In this document: positions 27,925 through 36,500 of the stretch, in pieces | Position numbering within the stretch: the first letter of the stretch is position 1 | Layout: every line of letters starts with the position of its first letter | NCBI GenBank assembly: GCA_963820075.1 | Contig: CAWFYS010000007.1 | Coordinates: 1 to 64,000, forward strand | Direction: 5' to 3' | Source: Kumtagia sp963820075 | Lineage (GTDB): Bacteria; Pseudomonadota; Alphaproteobacteria; Rhizobiales; Rhizobiaceae | DNA: 64,000 nt | The notes under the pieces: model-generated | The model's database searches: none | What the model was told of the DNA's origin: nothing | The model's input: the letters and a program-made list of their open reading frames with translations, nothing else | Translations under genes and position numbers: made by a program

Positions 27925-28030
27925 CTAAGCAGACTTGCGTGGCTTCGCCCACGCTTCGCCTGCTTAGCCTCTTGTTTTGTCGCAGGTTTCTGTCGGAAAA
28001 CCGTGACACACTTTTCCGGAACCTGCTTAG
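27925..28030 (+). repeat. Repeat family A, uninterrupted copy
   Basis: Bounded by CTAAGCAG and CTGCTTAG. The left part holds a small hairpin (GCGTGG CTTCGCC CACGC). The right part reads GCCTCTTGTTTTGTCGCAGG, then TTTCTGTCGGAAAACCGTGA, then CACACTTTTCCGGAACCTGC. The GGAAAA/TTTTCC dyad resembles short dispersed repeats common in Mesorhizobium and relatives. Serves as the reference for the copy at 36190-36495. Confidence 0.75.
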
Positions 28031-28370
28031 CGGCGAGTTTGTGGGCTCGCCGCGGAGTTCGTGATGCGGCCGAGCCAGGTTCGGCGCCCAACTAAACGCC
28101 TTGGGCGGCAATCCTGAGGATGCCCGGTATGCAATCCGCCCAGATTTCGCTCGCCCGAGACCCAGCGCGCCTTCCAGCACTGCATAGAGAGCCTACTACG
28201 CATGATCCCGTCAGCGCCATGACGACACGCACCCGCGGAAAAAAGCTTCTCTATGCTCCTGCGCATGTGCTTCCTGCGCGAACTGTTCAAGCGGCTAATT
28301 TTGCGATTGACCAACAAAAGCGCGATGCCTATGGTCCGCGCAATTTCACGGACGTGGACACGTCCCGCGG

Positions 28371-28446
28371 GAGCGCATAGCTCAGCCGGTAGAGCAACTG
28401 ACTTTTAATCAGTAGGTCGTGGGTTCGAATCCCACTGCGCTCACCA
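28371..28446 (+). tRNA. tRNA-Lys(TTT)
   Basis: A 76-nt cloverleaf with encoded CCA. The acceptor GAGCGCA pairs with TGCGCTC, the D arm is GCTCAGCCGGTAGAGC, the anticodon loop CTTTTAA (anticodon TTT) sits in a TGA/TCA-closed stem, and the T arm is GTGGGTTCGAATCCCAC. All stems pair. It decodes AAR. Confidence 0.97.
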
Positions 28447-28687
28447 AATTCAATCAAAGACTTATTTTGCAGCCAAGAACAGCCGAACGCTTCGCAAACT
28501 GGGCTGGGGCGTCACCAGGTCGTCACGGGCGAGGAAATTTGCGGCACGAGATGCGATTCTGAACGAATTCGACATCCGCCTGCAGGGGCATATCGTAGAC
28601 AAACCTCTGCCGGCTCGACCTCCATCCGGCCGAGTAGAGAGCGGGTGGCCTTCTTTTCCGCCCCGCGCGGCAGGCTGCCCGCCGCCC

Positions 28688-28894
28688 TCATCGAGCTGGC
28701 CTGTAGAACGGCGGGTAGCGGCGTCTCGGTATCGGTGGCGCCTTGTCGTCGCGGTCGATATTGCTGCGGTCGAGCGCCACCGGGATACCGTAGCCCTTGA
28801 TCCGCACGGTGATACGGTCGCCGTCGTCATCGACTCGCGCCACCTCGCCGCGCAGGAGCACGCTATCCCCCTCGATTATTCTTCCCATTGTCAT
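28688..28894 (-). CDS. Small hypothetical protein
   Basis: A 68-residue protein. MTMGRIIEGDSVLLRGEVAR and VDDDGDRITVRIKGYGIPV suggest a short beta-barrel-like fold with a basic, Pro-rich tail ending RYPPFYRPAR. The start at 28894 is set by AGGAGGG about nine bases upstream; the longer frame upstream has no such site. No named family. Similar short ORFs occur near tRNA genes in rhizobia, but I cannot assign a function. Confidence 0.55.
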   Translation of the reverse strand: MTMGRIIEGDSVLLRGEVARVDDDGDRITVRIKGYGIPVALDRSNIDRDDKAPPIPRRRYPPFYRPAR

Positions 28895-29708
28895 GACCGT
28901 CGATCCCTCCTGGGACAACAAAGCACGCCGGCTAAGGGTTGTGCCGCGCCGGCCAGGGCAGCCGCGCAACGCCGCAACCCAAGGCAGTTCAGTTTCGCCG
29001 AGACCATCGACAGTCACGGTACAAAGTAGCTCATGCAGATCGGACAAGGCGCGCTAATGGTCGCCGCCGGTGTGAAGCCCTGATGCGTGGCGCTTGATCA
29101 ACTGGTGAACAGCCGCCATGTCCGCTACTGGCTCAGAAGAAAAAAAGGTGACCCAAGTGCGCTAGCCTCGAGGGCCACCAAGAGAGGCCGTTTGCGGGCG
29201 GCCCCTACCGGTAATCTTAGTTGGCCACAGTCGATACGAATTTCTACCTCAGCGAGGCTTTGCAAAGCAGTACGACAGTTGGGAAGATTTTCATGGCTGG
29301 TCCTTTGTGAAGTTGGACAGTCTTGCCTAATTTGATAATGCCTACATTTCTCGAGGTCTGGCTGTGCAATAGGAGACACAGCCATTCTTTTACGTGAGGT
29401 TCGAACTCGGTAACTTCACTTCGAACAAAAGTAAGCCTGCGAGGGCGAACCGTGGCGGGTGAGAGAGAGATAACAGCCTAACAATAATTGCGCAGTGAGC
29501 GGGATTACGGCGCGCCGAACGGCGCGATCGGCTGAAAAGAGCCGGTAGCCTCTTGTGTAGCCTTGAAAACCTTGGGGCTTGCAAGCCGGACCGAACGAAA
29601 TCGTCCGCCGCCTTCGCCGAGCCGAGCACGAGTTGGCGGATCCGGTGTCCAACACGGTGTCCAGGAATTTCTAACGGAAACCGATTTCCAGCTAAGTCAT
29701 TGATTTAA
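28895..29708. other. Intergenic region without a recognised gene
   Basis: Several 75-90-codon frames exist on both strands, none with family signals. Near 29636-29668 the words GGTGTCCAACACGGTGTCCA suggest debris of a mobile element close to the tRNA-Ile 3' end. The stretch 29087-29400 is less GC-rich than the surroundings. Confidence 0.4.
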
Positions 29709-29784
29709 TGGTGGGCCCGGAGGGACTCGAACCCCCAACCAAGCGGTTATGAGCCGCCGGCTCTAACCATTGAGCTACAGGCCC
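29709..29784 (-). tRNA. tRNA-Ile(CAT), lysidine-modified type
   Basis: A 76-nt cloverleaf with encoded CCA. The acceptor GGGCCTG pairs with CGGGCCC (one T-G pair), the D arm is GCTCAATGGTTAGAGC, the anticodon loop is CTCATAA (CAT) and the T loop TTCGAGT. The anticodon-stem and variable context GGCTCATAACCGCTTGGTT resembles the minor isoleucine tRNA read after C34-to-lysidine conversion by TilS, rather than elongator tRNA-Met. The identity call is from resemblance; Met cannot be fully excluded. Confidence 0.85.
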
Positions 29785-30013
29785 CACCCGAGGCTGAATT
29801 AGTCGGTTCGCGCCCGCGGCACAAGCCTTCCCGGCAAATTTGCGTGGCCGTTTCCGCGACAGCCACGTCTCTGGGGCGGCCCAGGCGGAGAAGCCACGGG
29901 AAAGCCAGCCCCTTCTCCGGCTTAACCCGTTGGGGCGGATCGGTTTCCGCCGCAATCAGCCCACAATGCCAACCTAACCCTCGCAATCGCAAATGCATCC
30001 CATGGAGATCTTG

Positions 30014-30727
30014 ATGTATCATCGCCTTTTGCCGCTCGGTCTTGCGGCATTAATCATGGCGCCTGTTCCAGCCGCCTTCGCGCAGCAAACGCAGCCACCG
30101 AGGATCGTGGTGGTCGGCGAAGGCGAAAGCGCGATCGCGCCGGACCTCGCGATGGTGTCGCTCACCGTTATGCGCGAGGCCAAGACAGCCCGCGAGGCGC
30201 TCGATTCCGCCAACTCCGCGATGAGCGCAGTTGTGGAGGCCTTGAAGGCCGCGGGCATCGCCGAGCGCGACGTACAGACCGGCGGCCTGCAGATCAGCCC
30301 GCGCTACAACTTCCTGAACCGGACGGACGGTACGCAGACGTCGGAACTTGTGGGCTATCAGGTCAGCAATACGCTTTCGGTGCGCGTGCGCGACCTCGAC
30401 AACACGGGCGAGATCATCGACAAGGCCGTTTCTCTTGGTGTCAATCAGGGCGCCGGCATAGTCTTTGCCAATGAGGACCCGTCGAAGGCGTTGACGGAAG
30501 CGCGCAAGCGCGCCGTCGCCGATGCGATCGAAAAGGCCCGCACACTAAGCGAGGCGGCCGGCGTCGGACTTGGCCGTGCCATAGAGATTTCGGACCAGAA
30601 CTTTGTCGCGCCCCCCATGCCAATCGCCGGGAGGACGTTTGCCAGCCCCGCCGCCGCGGCCGTGCCAATCGAGGCGGGCGAAAACGCCTATAGGGTTCAG
30701 GTGACGGTGACCTTCGAACTCAAGTAA
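30014..30727 (+). CDS. SIMPL (DUF541) domain periplasmic protein
   Basis: A 237-residue exported protein. The signal peptide is about residues 1-24 (ending AFA). The SIMPL domain follows (IVVVGEGESAIAPDLAMVSL, GIAERDVQTGGLQISPRYNF, VGYQVSNTLSVRVRDLD, ARKRAVADAIEKARTLSEAA). Such proteins are periplasmic, oligomeric and of uncertain role; some are linked to oxidative stress. The start 30014 is preferred over 30002 because GGAG sits about seven bases before it. A strong hairpin follows the stop. Confidence 0.9.
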   Translation: MYHRLLPLGLAALIMAPVPAAFAQQTQPPRIVVVGEGESAIAPDLAMVSLTVMREAKTAREALDSANSAMSAVVEALKAAGIAERDVQTGGLQISPRYNFLNRTDGTQTSELVGYQVSNTLSVRVRDLDNTGEIIDKAVSLGVNQGAGIVFANEDPSKALTEARKRAVADAIEKARTLSEAAGVGLGRAIEISDQNFVAPPMPIAGRTFASPAAAAVPIEAGENAYRVQVTVTFELK

Positions 30728-30757
30728 TCGTCGCCCCTACACCCTCGAGAGGGGAAC

Positions 30758-30781
30758 GCCCCGGGGCATGAACCCCGGGGC
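30758..30781 (+). terminator. Terminator-like hairpin after the SIMPL gene
   Basis: GCCCCGGGG and CCCCGGGGC pair over nine bases with the six-base loop CATGAA, 30 bases after the stop. The tail TGTTCGTCT is only mildly T-rich, so strength is uncertain. Confidence 0.55.
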
Positions 30782-30821
30782 TGTTCGTCTGGCGGGCGGC
30801 CGCCCGCAACTTGTGCCTGTA

Positions 30822-31193
30822 TCAGCCGATAACCGGGCAATGCGGTGCGCGGGCGAACGTCATGACGACCCGATCACCATGCCGGCGGCCGGCAACGTCG
30901 ATCGTGCGGCGGCTCACATCGATGACACGGGCGCGGCGAACGCCGAGCTGCGCGGCCTTGTCGAGCGCGCGTCCCGGCGTGCATTCGCGACCATGCCGGC
31001 CATCGCGCTCCCGGCGATCCCACCGCCCGACATGGCGAGGCCCGTCCTCACCGACATAGACTCCGGCGCGAGGCTCCCCGCGCCCGCCGAAATTCAGGTA
31101 AAGACCCTCCGCCTGCGCGGCAGCGGCCATGCCGGTGAGGGCAGTAACGCCAATAGCGGCGGAAAGAGCGGCAGTCCTGAGCATGTTTAACAT
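30822..31193 (-). CDS. Small secreted protein, unknown
   Basis: A 123-residue protein. Residues 1-28 are a clear signal peptide (ending AQA) followed by EGLYLNFGGRGEPRAGVYVG, a Gly/Arg-rich mature part and a basic C-terminal half resembling the repeated small periplasmic proteins of rhizobia (pattern: RALDKAAQLGVRRARV, then DVAGRRHGDRVVMTFAR). It has an excellent ribosome-binding site (AAGGAGAACG). Function unknown. Monocistronic. Confidence 0.7.
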   Translation of the reverse strand: MLNMLRTAALSAAIGVTALTGMAAAAQAEGLYLNFGGRGEPRAGVYVGEDGPRHVGRWDRRERDGRHGRECTPGRALDKAAQLGVRRARVIDVSRRTIDVAGRRHGDRVVMTFARAPHCPVIG

Positions 31194-31446
31194 TTCGTTC
31201 TCCTTGCGATTTGTCGATCCGTGTCGCCGAAGCGATGAGCTGAAAATGACGGATCGATGCTGAACGGCCCCGGAACCGGCCGTTCAGCATGTGTTCATCC
31301 ACAAGGAGCGCTCGACGTAATCAGAGGGGCTTAAATGTGCCGGCCAGCGCATCGGCCCGAAGATCGAAATCGATTCTCGGAAAGCACGATGCGCAAATTC
31401 AAAGTGTCAGAGCGTCCGTTGCGCGTCCGAAGGGACGCGCGGCGCT

Positions 31447-31893
31447 CTAAGGCTCGGCCTCGATCACGTGGTCGAAGTAATCCACATCCGCGGTGAGATC
31501 GCTGTCGAGGGCGGTCACGCGTCCGCGTATCGATATGCCGGCCTCGTGCACGGTCTCGCGGCTGCCGCTGACAAGATGGTGCCACCAGTAGAGGTCGTGC
31601 CCTTCGGTGACCAGCCGATAGGCGCATGTGGACGGCAACCAGCCGATCGTAGGCACATTGCCGGGGGTAAGCCGCACGCAGTCCGGCACCAGAACCCTTC
31701 GGTTTTCGTAGTCCTTGCAGCGGCAGGTGCCGGTGTCGAGCAAGTGGCAGGCCACGGTGGTCCAATAAATCTCACCCGAATCCTCGTCCTCGAGCTTTGA
31801 CAGGCAACACTTGCCGCAGCCGTCGCAAAGCGACTCCCATTCCGTCGCGGTCATCGCGTCCAACGTCTTGGTTTTCCAGAACGGCTCGCCCAT
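31447..31893 (-). CDS. YcgN/UPF0260 family cysteine-cluster protein
   Basis: A 148-residue protein. GEPFWKTKTLDAMTATEWES is the conserved N-terminus. It is followed by CDGCGKCCLSKLEDED, then CHLLDTGTCRCKDYENR and VPDC. This set of seven to eight Cys is typical of YkgJ-like zinc- or iron-cluster domains. The family is widespread in proteobacteria and uncharacterised. The start at 31893 is chosen because conservation begins there; the frame is open 31 codons further upstream. Confidence 0.88.
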   Translation of the reverse strand: MGEPFWKTKTLDAMTATEWESLCDGCGKCCLSKLEDEDSGEIYWTTVACHLLDTGTCRCKDYENRRVLVPDCVRLTPGNVPTIGWLPSTCAYRLVTEGHDLYWWHHLVSGSRETVHEAGISIRGRVTALDSDLTADVDYFDHVIEAEP

Positions 31894-32201
31894 CGCAGCC
31901 ATGTGGAGCGCCGAAGCCGTGCCGTCAAGCACCGGATCCCGGCATGCCGATGGCTGGGCCACAGGCACGCCCCATCGCCGCCCCACGAGGAACAGCTATC
32001 CGCTATGATGTTTTTCGGCTTATCGAGGCCGAACCAGGAGATTTTGTCGGAAATCAAAGGCATTGCCGCCTGCACGGACGTCGCCAGTGGCCTTGACCAC
32101 CACCATGTGGAGACGACCGCTGGTCAGACCGAGTAACACCCTTCCCCGCCCATCCCGCAATCGGAATTGGTGCGCCTGACAGCCACTTTTCGACGCGAGC
32201 T
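31894..32201. other. Intergenic region
   Basis: A 308-base gap between two minus-strand genes. No gene, RNA or repeat recognised. It should contain the promoter of the YcgN-family gene. Confidence 0.4.
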
Positions 32202-33071
32202 TTAGCCGAATGTCCGCGCCACCTTGGTGGGCAGCCGCTCGAACACCTCGTCCGGCACGAAGAAATCGCCGGCCAATTGCCCGACTGCGCCCGGCGCGTA
32301 GGCGGAAAAATCGGTGACGCCCTGCTGGCGCAACACCTCCTCGTCAATGAAGAAGTTGCCGGTGGTTTCGCGCGCCGGCCGGTTGAAGATTGCATAGGCG
32401 GCGTCCGCGACGATGGCCGGCAAGCGGCTGATCGAGGCGACCTTTTCGCCGCCGAGCAGGTTGCGCACCGCCGCCGTGTCGATCGCCGTCAGCGGCCACA
32501 GCGAGTTGACGGCAATGCCGTCCTTCGCGAACTCGGCGCTCAGGCCGAGCGTGCACATCGACATGCCGAACTTCGCCATCGTGTAGGCGACATGGTTCTT
32601 GAACCATTTGGCCTTCATGTCGAGCGGCGGCGCCAGATTGAGAATATGCGGATTTTCGGCCGACTTCAGGTGTGGAATGCATGTTTTGGAGACAAGGAAG
32701 GTGCCGCGGGCGTTGATCTGGTGCATGAGATCGTAACGCCTCATGTCGGTCTCGAGCGTGCCGGTGAGCTGAATGGCGCTGGCATTGTTGACGCAGATGT
32801 CGATGCCGCCGAATTTCTCGACGGTTCTTGCCACCGCCTCGGCGACCTGGAGTTCCTCGCGTATGTCGCAGAGCATGGCAAGCCCCTTGCCGCCGGCCGC
32901 CTCGATCTCGGCGACAGCGGTGTGGATCGTGCCGGGCAGCTTGGGATGCGGCGTGTCGGTCTTGGCGGCGATCGTAACGTTGGCGCCGTCGCGCGCCGCG
33001 CGCAACGCGATCGCCAGCCCTATGCCGCGCGATCCGCCAGAAATGAACAGCGTTTTCCCTTTGAGCGACAT
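32202..33071 (-). CDS. SDR-family oxidoreductase, HSDL2-like, with altered catalytic Ser
   Basis: A 289-residue short-chain dehydrogenase of the HSDL2 type: cofactor loop GGSRGIGLAIA, DIREELQV, the NNAS motif, HILNLAPPLDMKAKWFKNH, YTMAKFGMSMCTLG (the YxxxK pair) and VNSLWPLTAIDTAAVRNLL. HSDL2 relatives usually read SPPL where this protein reads APPL, so the catalytic Ser position appears to be Ala. The substrate is unknown; fatty-acid or sterol-like compounds are suggested for the eukaryotic relatives. It lies 105 bases from tatC in the same direction but with its own gap. Confidence 0.85.
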   Translation of the reverse strand: MSLKGKTLFISGGSRGIGLAIALRAARDGANVTIAAKTDTPHPKLPGTIHTAVAEIEAAGGKGLAMLCDIREELQVAEAVARTVEKFGGIDICVNNASAIQLTGTLETDMRRYDLMHQINARGTFLVSKTCIPHLKSAENPHILNLAPPLDMKAKWFKNHVAYTMAKFGMSMCTLGLSAEFAKDGIAVNSLWPLTAIDTAAVRNLLGGEKVASISRLPAIVADAAYAIFNRPARETTGNFFIDEEVLRQQGVTDFSAYAPGAVGQLAGDFFVPDEVFERLPTKVARTFG

Positions 33072-33176
33072 GCTCGCCTCCCCTGTTGATTTCCTGTTGT
33101 GGCGGCGAATGCGGCAGTCGGCAAGAGGCCGCGCGGCGGTGTCGCCAAGAGAGTGGAACTGCCCTGAATTGCGCGC

Positions 33177-34019
33177 CTATGTCGCGGCCGGCGTCGAGGC
33201 CGAACCACTCTCATCCTTTTCGGCGGCAAGCCTCTCCTCCTCGCGCTTCCGCTCGACCATACGGGCGCACCAGATGGAAACTTCGTAGAGAAGGATGGTG
33301 GGAAGCGCGAGACCGATCTGGCTTACCGGATCGGGAGGCGTCAGCACGGCGGCGACGACAAAGGCGATCACGATCGCCCATTTGCGCTTCTCCTTCAGGC
33401 CCTGCGAGGACACGAGCCCGACGCGTGCCATCAGCGTCGTCACGACCGGAAGCTGGAACACCAGCCCGAAGGAGAAGATCAGGGTCATGATCAGGCTGAG
33501 ATATTCCGACACCTTCGGCAGCAGCGAGATCTGCACGTCGTTCTCGGGTCCGACCTGCTGCATGGCGAGGAAAAACCACATCACCATGGGCGTGAAGAAG
33601 AAGTATACCAGCGCTCCGCCCAACAGGAAAAGAAGCGGCGAAGCGATGAGAAACGGCAGGAAAGCGCCGCGTTCGTTGCGGTAGAGGCCGGGCGCCACGA
33701 ATTTGTAGACCTGCGCGGCAATCAGCGGAAATGCGATCACCAGTCCACCGAACATGGCCAGCTTGATCTGAGTGAAGAAGAACTCCTGCGGCGCCGTATA
33801 GATCAGCTCAACCTGTTCGTTGGCGAGACCCGCCCAATGCACCGCCCATTTGAACGGGATGACCAGCAGGTTGAAGAGCTGCTTGGCGAAGAAGAAACAG
33901 ACGAGGAAGGCGACGAAGAAGCCGCCGATCGACCACATCAGCCGGGTTCGCAGCTCGATAAGGTGCTCTATGAGCGGCGCCGACGAGGCCTCGATTTCGC
34001 TTTCATCCCTGGCGCTCAA
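33177..34019 (-). CDS. tatC: Sec-independent protein translocase TatC
   Basis: A 280-residue, six-helix inner-membrane protein that binds twin-Arg signal peptides. The N-terminal signature PLIEHLIELRTRLMWSIGGF is present, along with FKWAVHWAGL, an FFTQIKLAMFGGLVIAFP-like region and the conserved SLIMTLIFSFGLVFQLPVV. A charged tail of about 45 residues follows the last helix. It follows tatB by 15 bases, completing tatABC. At least two proteins of this window (L,D-transpeptidase and DUF1513) carry twin-Arg signals and are candidate substrates. Confidence 0.97.
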   Translation of the reverse strand: MSARDESEIEASSAPLIEHLIELRTRLMWSIGGFFVAFLVCFFFAKQLFNLLVIPFKWAVHWAGLANEQVELIYTAPQEFFFTQIKLAMFGGLVIAFPLIAAQVYKFVAPGLYRNERGAFLPFLIASPLLFLLGGALVYFFFTPMVMWFFLAMQQVGPENDVQISLLPKVSEYLSLIMTLIFSFGLVFQLPVVTTLMARVGLVSSQGLKEKRKWAIVIAFVVAAVLTPPDPVSQIGLALPTILLYEVSIWCARMVERKREEERLAAEKDESGSASTPAAT

Positions 34020-34034
34020 TTCGGTTGTTCCTGC

Positions 34035-34727
34035 CTATTCATTGCCTTCAGCCTTCGGCTTTGCCTTGGCGGCATTCCTGGCCGGCCGTGGCTTCGCCTC
34101 GGAGGACGCCTTGTCCCTGGTTCCGGACGCCGCCTTGCCCGGCGGCTTCCTGGCCGCAGCCTGTTTGCCAACAGGCGCCGCTGGCGAGCGTGTCCCGCCG
34201 TTCAATCCGGCCGGCTGCGGATCGCCCATCGGCACCGCCTTGTCGGCGTGCTTCGCCGGCTCCGGCGACGGCGCCTCCGCTGCAAGCGCGGGCGGCGGCG
34301 GCGGCATCGCTGACGGACCGGCAACACCGGGCATGGCGGTTGCCCCGTTCTTCAACGGCTCCGCCTCATGAACCGCCGGAATCGCCGGAGCGGCGGAGGC
34401 AGACACGGCGGCGGCCGGCTTCGGGGTCATCGCCGACTGCAACCCGGCCCGCACATCCGCAGCGGCCTTCTCGAACGGATTCAGCTGCTTCTTGATCTCG
34501 GACACGGGATTCGCGTTGCGCAAATTGTCGACCGACTTCTTCAGCTCGTCCAGTTCGGCCTCCTTGAGCGCCTCGTTGAACTGCTTCTGGAAGTCGCCAG
34601 CCATTGACCGCATCTTCGCGGTCATCTTGCCGAAGGTGCGCAGCATCCTTGGCAAATCCTTCGGTCCCACGACCACGATCATCACGATCGCGATCACGAG
34701 CATTTCGGTCCAGCCGATGTCAAACAT
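34035..34727 (-). CDS. tatB: Sec-independent protein translocase TatB
   Basis: A 230-residue protein. MFDIGWTEMLVIAIVMIVVV is the membrane helix and VGPKDLPRMLRTFGKM the hinge and amphipathic helix typical of TatB (GPKxLP). It is followed by a charged coiled stretch and a long Ala/Pro/Lys-rich tail (residues ~100-230) that is extended relative to E. coli TatB, as in other rhizobia. TatB forms the receptor complex with TatC. It lies 32 bases after tatA. Confidence 0.96.
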   Translation of the reverse strand: MFDIGWTEMLVIAIVMIVVVGPKDLPRMLRTFGKMTAKMRSMAGDFQKQFNEALKEAELDELKKSVDNLRNANPVSEIKKQLNPFEKAAADVRAGLQSAMTPKPAAAVSASAAPAIPAVHEAEPLKNGATAMPGVAGPSAMPPPPPALAAEAPSPEPAKHADKAVPMGDPQPAGLNGGTRSPAAPVGKQAAARKPPGKAASGTRDKASSEAKPRPARNAAKAKPKAEGNE

Positions 34728-34759
34728 GGCGTATCAATCCGGCTTGGCCGAAGGAAAGC

Positions 34760-34993
34760 TCAGCCCTTGCTCGCCTTCTCGCGAGCGGTGGCGACGGATT
34801 CGTCGGTGCGGTGCTCGACCGTCTTCGGGTCGGCGGCCTTCGCCTCGTCGGCTTCGTCGTCCGACATACCCTTCTTGAAGCTCTTGATGCCCTTGGCCAT
34901 GTCGCCCATCAGTTCCGGAATCTTGCCGCGGCCGAACAGCAGCAGCACGACCACCAGAACGATGAGCCAATGCCATATCGAAAAGGAACCCAT
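34760..34993 (-). CDS. tatA: Sec-independent protein translocase TatA
   Basis: A 77-residue protein: SIWHWLIVLVVVLLLFGRGK (single helix and FGRGKIPEL hinge), then the amphipathic helix GDMAKGIKSFKKGM and an acidic/basic tail. TatA polymerises into the translocation pore for folded twin-Arg proteins. First gene of tatABC; ATG at 34993. Confidence 0.96.
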   Translation of the reverse strand: MGSFSIWHWLIVLVVVLLLFGRGKIPELMGDMAKGIKSFKKGMSDDEADEAKAADPKTVEHRTDESVATAREKASKG

Positions 34994-35028
34994 CTTACAC
35001 TCTCTCGATCTTTTATCTGGAGACTGAT

Positions 35029-36091
35029 CTAGGCGTTTTCGCCGCGCGTTTCAAACAGAAGAACGTCCGACATGCGCAGGGAGAACCAAATGTCGCGTGC
35101 GCCGGCCGACAGAAGGCCGCAGCGCACCCGGGCGCGGACCGGCGATTCGGCGCCTGGGACCGCCAGTTCAAGCAGTTCGACGACCCCCAGATAGCGGCGT
35201 GAGACGATCCTGGCTTCGCTCTGCCCGGCGGTTTCGCTGACGTCGAAACCCGTCGTGCGCACCGCGACGGTCACTTCGGCGCCTTCCGAAAAGCCTTGAG
35301 CCGCGATCTTTCCGACGGGCGTCTCCAGCGCGCCGCCAGTTACCCGGCCGCTGAAGACATTGAGTTCGGAAAAGAAGCCGGCGACGAACAGGTCTTTCGG
35401 CCGCAGGTAGAGCTCTTCCGCCTTGCCGGCCTGCACCAGCCTCCCGTCCTTCAAAAGCGCGATGCGGTCGCCCATGCGCATGGCCTCCTCCGCATCGTGC
35501 GTTACGACGATCGCGGTGGCGCGGCTCTCGCGCAGAATGGCCAGGGTCTCGGCGCGCACCGAATCCTTCAGCCGCGAATCGAGGCCGGAGAACGGTTCAT
35601 CCATCAGAAGCACCGCCGGACGCGGCGCCAGTGCGCGGGCGAGCGCGACGCGCTGTTGCTCGCCCCCAGACAGCACATGCGGATATGAGCCGGCGTAGTC
35701 CTCCAGCCCGACCCGGGACAGCGCGATCCTTGCTTCGCGCCGCGCCTCCTCGCGCGACAGTTGGGTCAGGCCGAAACGCACATTATCGAGGATGGTCATG
35801 TGCGGAAACAGCGCGAAATCCTGAAAGACCAGGCCGATCGACCGCTTTTCCGGCGGGAGGAACACGGACGGCCCGGCAATCTCGCGGCCGTTCAGCAGCA
35901 CACGGCCCGTCGTTTGCGGTTCGATGCCCGCCGCGATCCTGAGCAGCGTGGTCTTGCCGGAGCCGGAAGGCCCGAGCAAGCAGAGCACCTCGCCCGGCTC
36001 GGCCGCCAGCGATACGTCCGCAAGGGTCTCCGAGTTCAGGCGAGAAGGAGTGGCAGATGTCCTCGAATATAAGACGCGCCGCGAAGGTCAC
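35029..36091 (-). CDS. ABC transporter ATP-binding protein (one-base frame shift)
   Basis: The main frame (319 codons, from 35988) has Walker A GPSGSGKTTL, the Q-loop VFQDFALFPHMT, signature LSGGEQQRVALARAL, Walker B VLLMDEPFSGLD and a C-terminal TOBE-like domain (~200-319). That is the pattern of Fe3+/spermidine-type importers (FbpC/PotA). The first ~20 residues (FAARLIFEDICHSF) lie in another phase. Removing one base near 36035 joins them to TLADVSLAAEPGEVLCLLGP, giving ~353 residues from GTG 36091. The whole span is 3n+1 bases, consistent with one extra base. No permease gene is adjacent. Confidence 0.85.
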
Positions 36092-36189
36092 GCCTGCCGT
36101 GGTGCGCGTCGCTACACCAATGTCGTCCAGTGCCAATGCGGATGACCTTCCGTCTGCGAGTACGGCCGAAACCTGTCTCGGGCGCTCAG

Positions 36190-36495
36190 CTAAGCAGACT
36201 TGCGTGGCTTCGCCCTACAGTACACGACACAAGGATCACTTCCTTGTTTCGAGGCCGCTTTTGCCCCTCACCCTTACCCTCTCCCCCAAGCCGGGCGAGG
36301 GGATCGCCGACGTTGCGGCCGTGCTTCCTTCGCCCCGCTCTGGCGGGGAGAAGGTGGCCGGCAGGCCGGATGAGGGGCAAATCAGGCGGCTGTCGTGTTA
36401 CTGTGGCTTCGCCTACGTTTCGCCTGCTTAGCCTCTTGTTTTGTCGCAGGGTTTCTGTCGGAAAACCGTAGCACACTTTTCCGGAACCTGCTTAG
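36190..36495 (+). repeat. Repeat family A, copy split by a nested insertion
   Basis: The left part CTAAGCAGACTTGCGTGGCT (36190 on) and the right part (36403-36495: GGCTTCGCCTACGTTTCGCC, CTGCTTAGCCTC, GGAAAACCGTAGCACACTTT, ending CCTGCTTAG) together match the uninterrupted copy at 27925-28030. They are separated by about 190 foreign bases. It lies between the ABC ATPase and scpB. Confidence 0.75.
36215..36413. mobile_element. MITE-like insertion with terminal inverted repeats
   Basis: Terminal repeats ACAGTACACGACA (36217-36229) and TGTCGTGTTACTGT (36391-36404) are inverted copies differing by one base. The flanks carry the 11-base direct repeat GTGGCTTCGCC at 36204-36214 and 36403-36413, as a target duplication would. 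The interior is a family-B-like palindrome (TTGCCCCTCA ... TGAGGGGCAA). It has no coding capacity. Excision in silico restores a normal family A element. Confidence 0.65.
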
Positions 36496-36500
36496 ACCGG

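Larger units (their letters stand above)
27580..28370. other. Repeat-rich intergenic region
   Basis: There is no convincing gene in 790 bases. It contains two oppositely oriented copies of repeat family A (27621-27710 and 27925-28030), plus a partial word TGCTTAGCAGGTTCCGC near 27756. The right third (28030-28370) precedes tRNA-Lys and has no recognised element. Confidence 0.5.

Noticed and set aside
28462..28687. Possible integrase remnant after tRNA-Lys
   Set aside because: Minus-strand frames here show no recombinase motif (no RxxR or HxxR-Y), so only the position was suggestive.
29709..29784. Elongator tRNA-Met for the CAT anticodon tRNA
   Set aside because: The GGCTCATAACCGCTTGGTT context fits the lysidine-type tRNA-Ile better than known alphaproteobacterial tRNA-Met, although this rests on recall and not on a model search.
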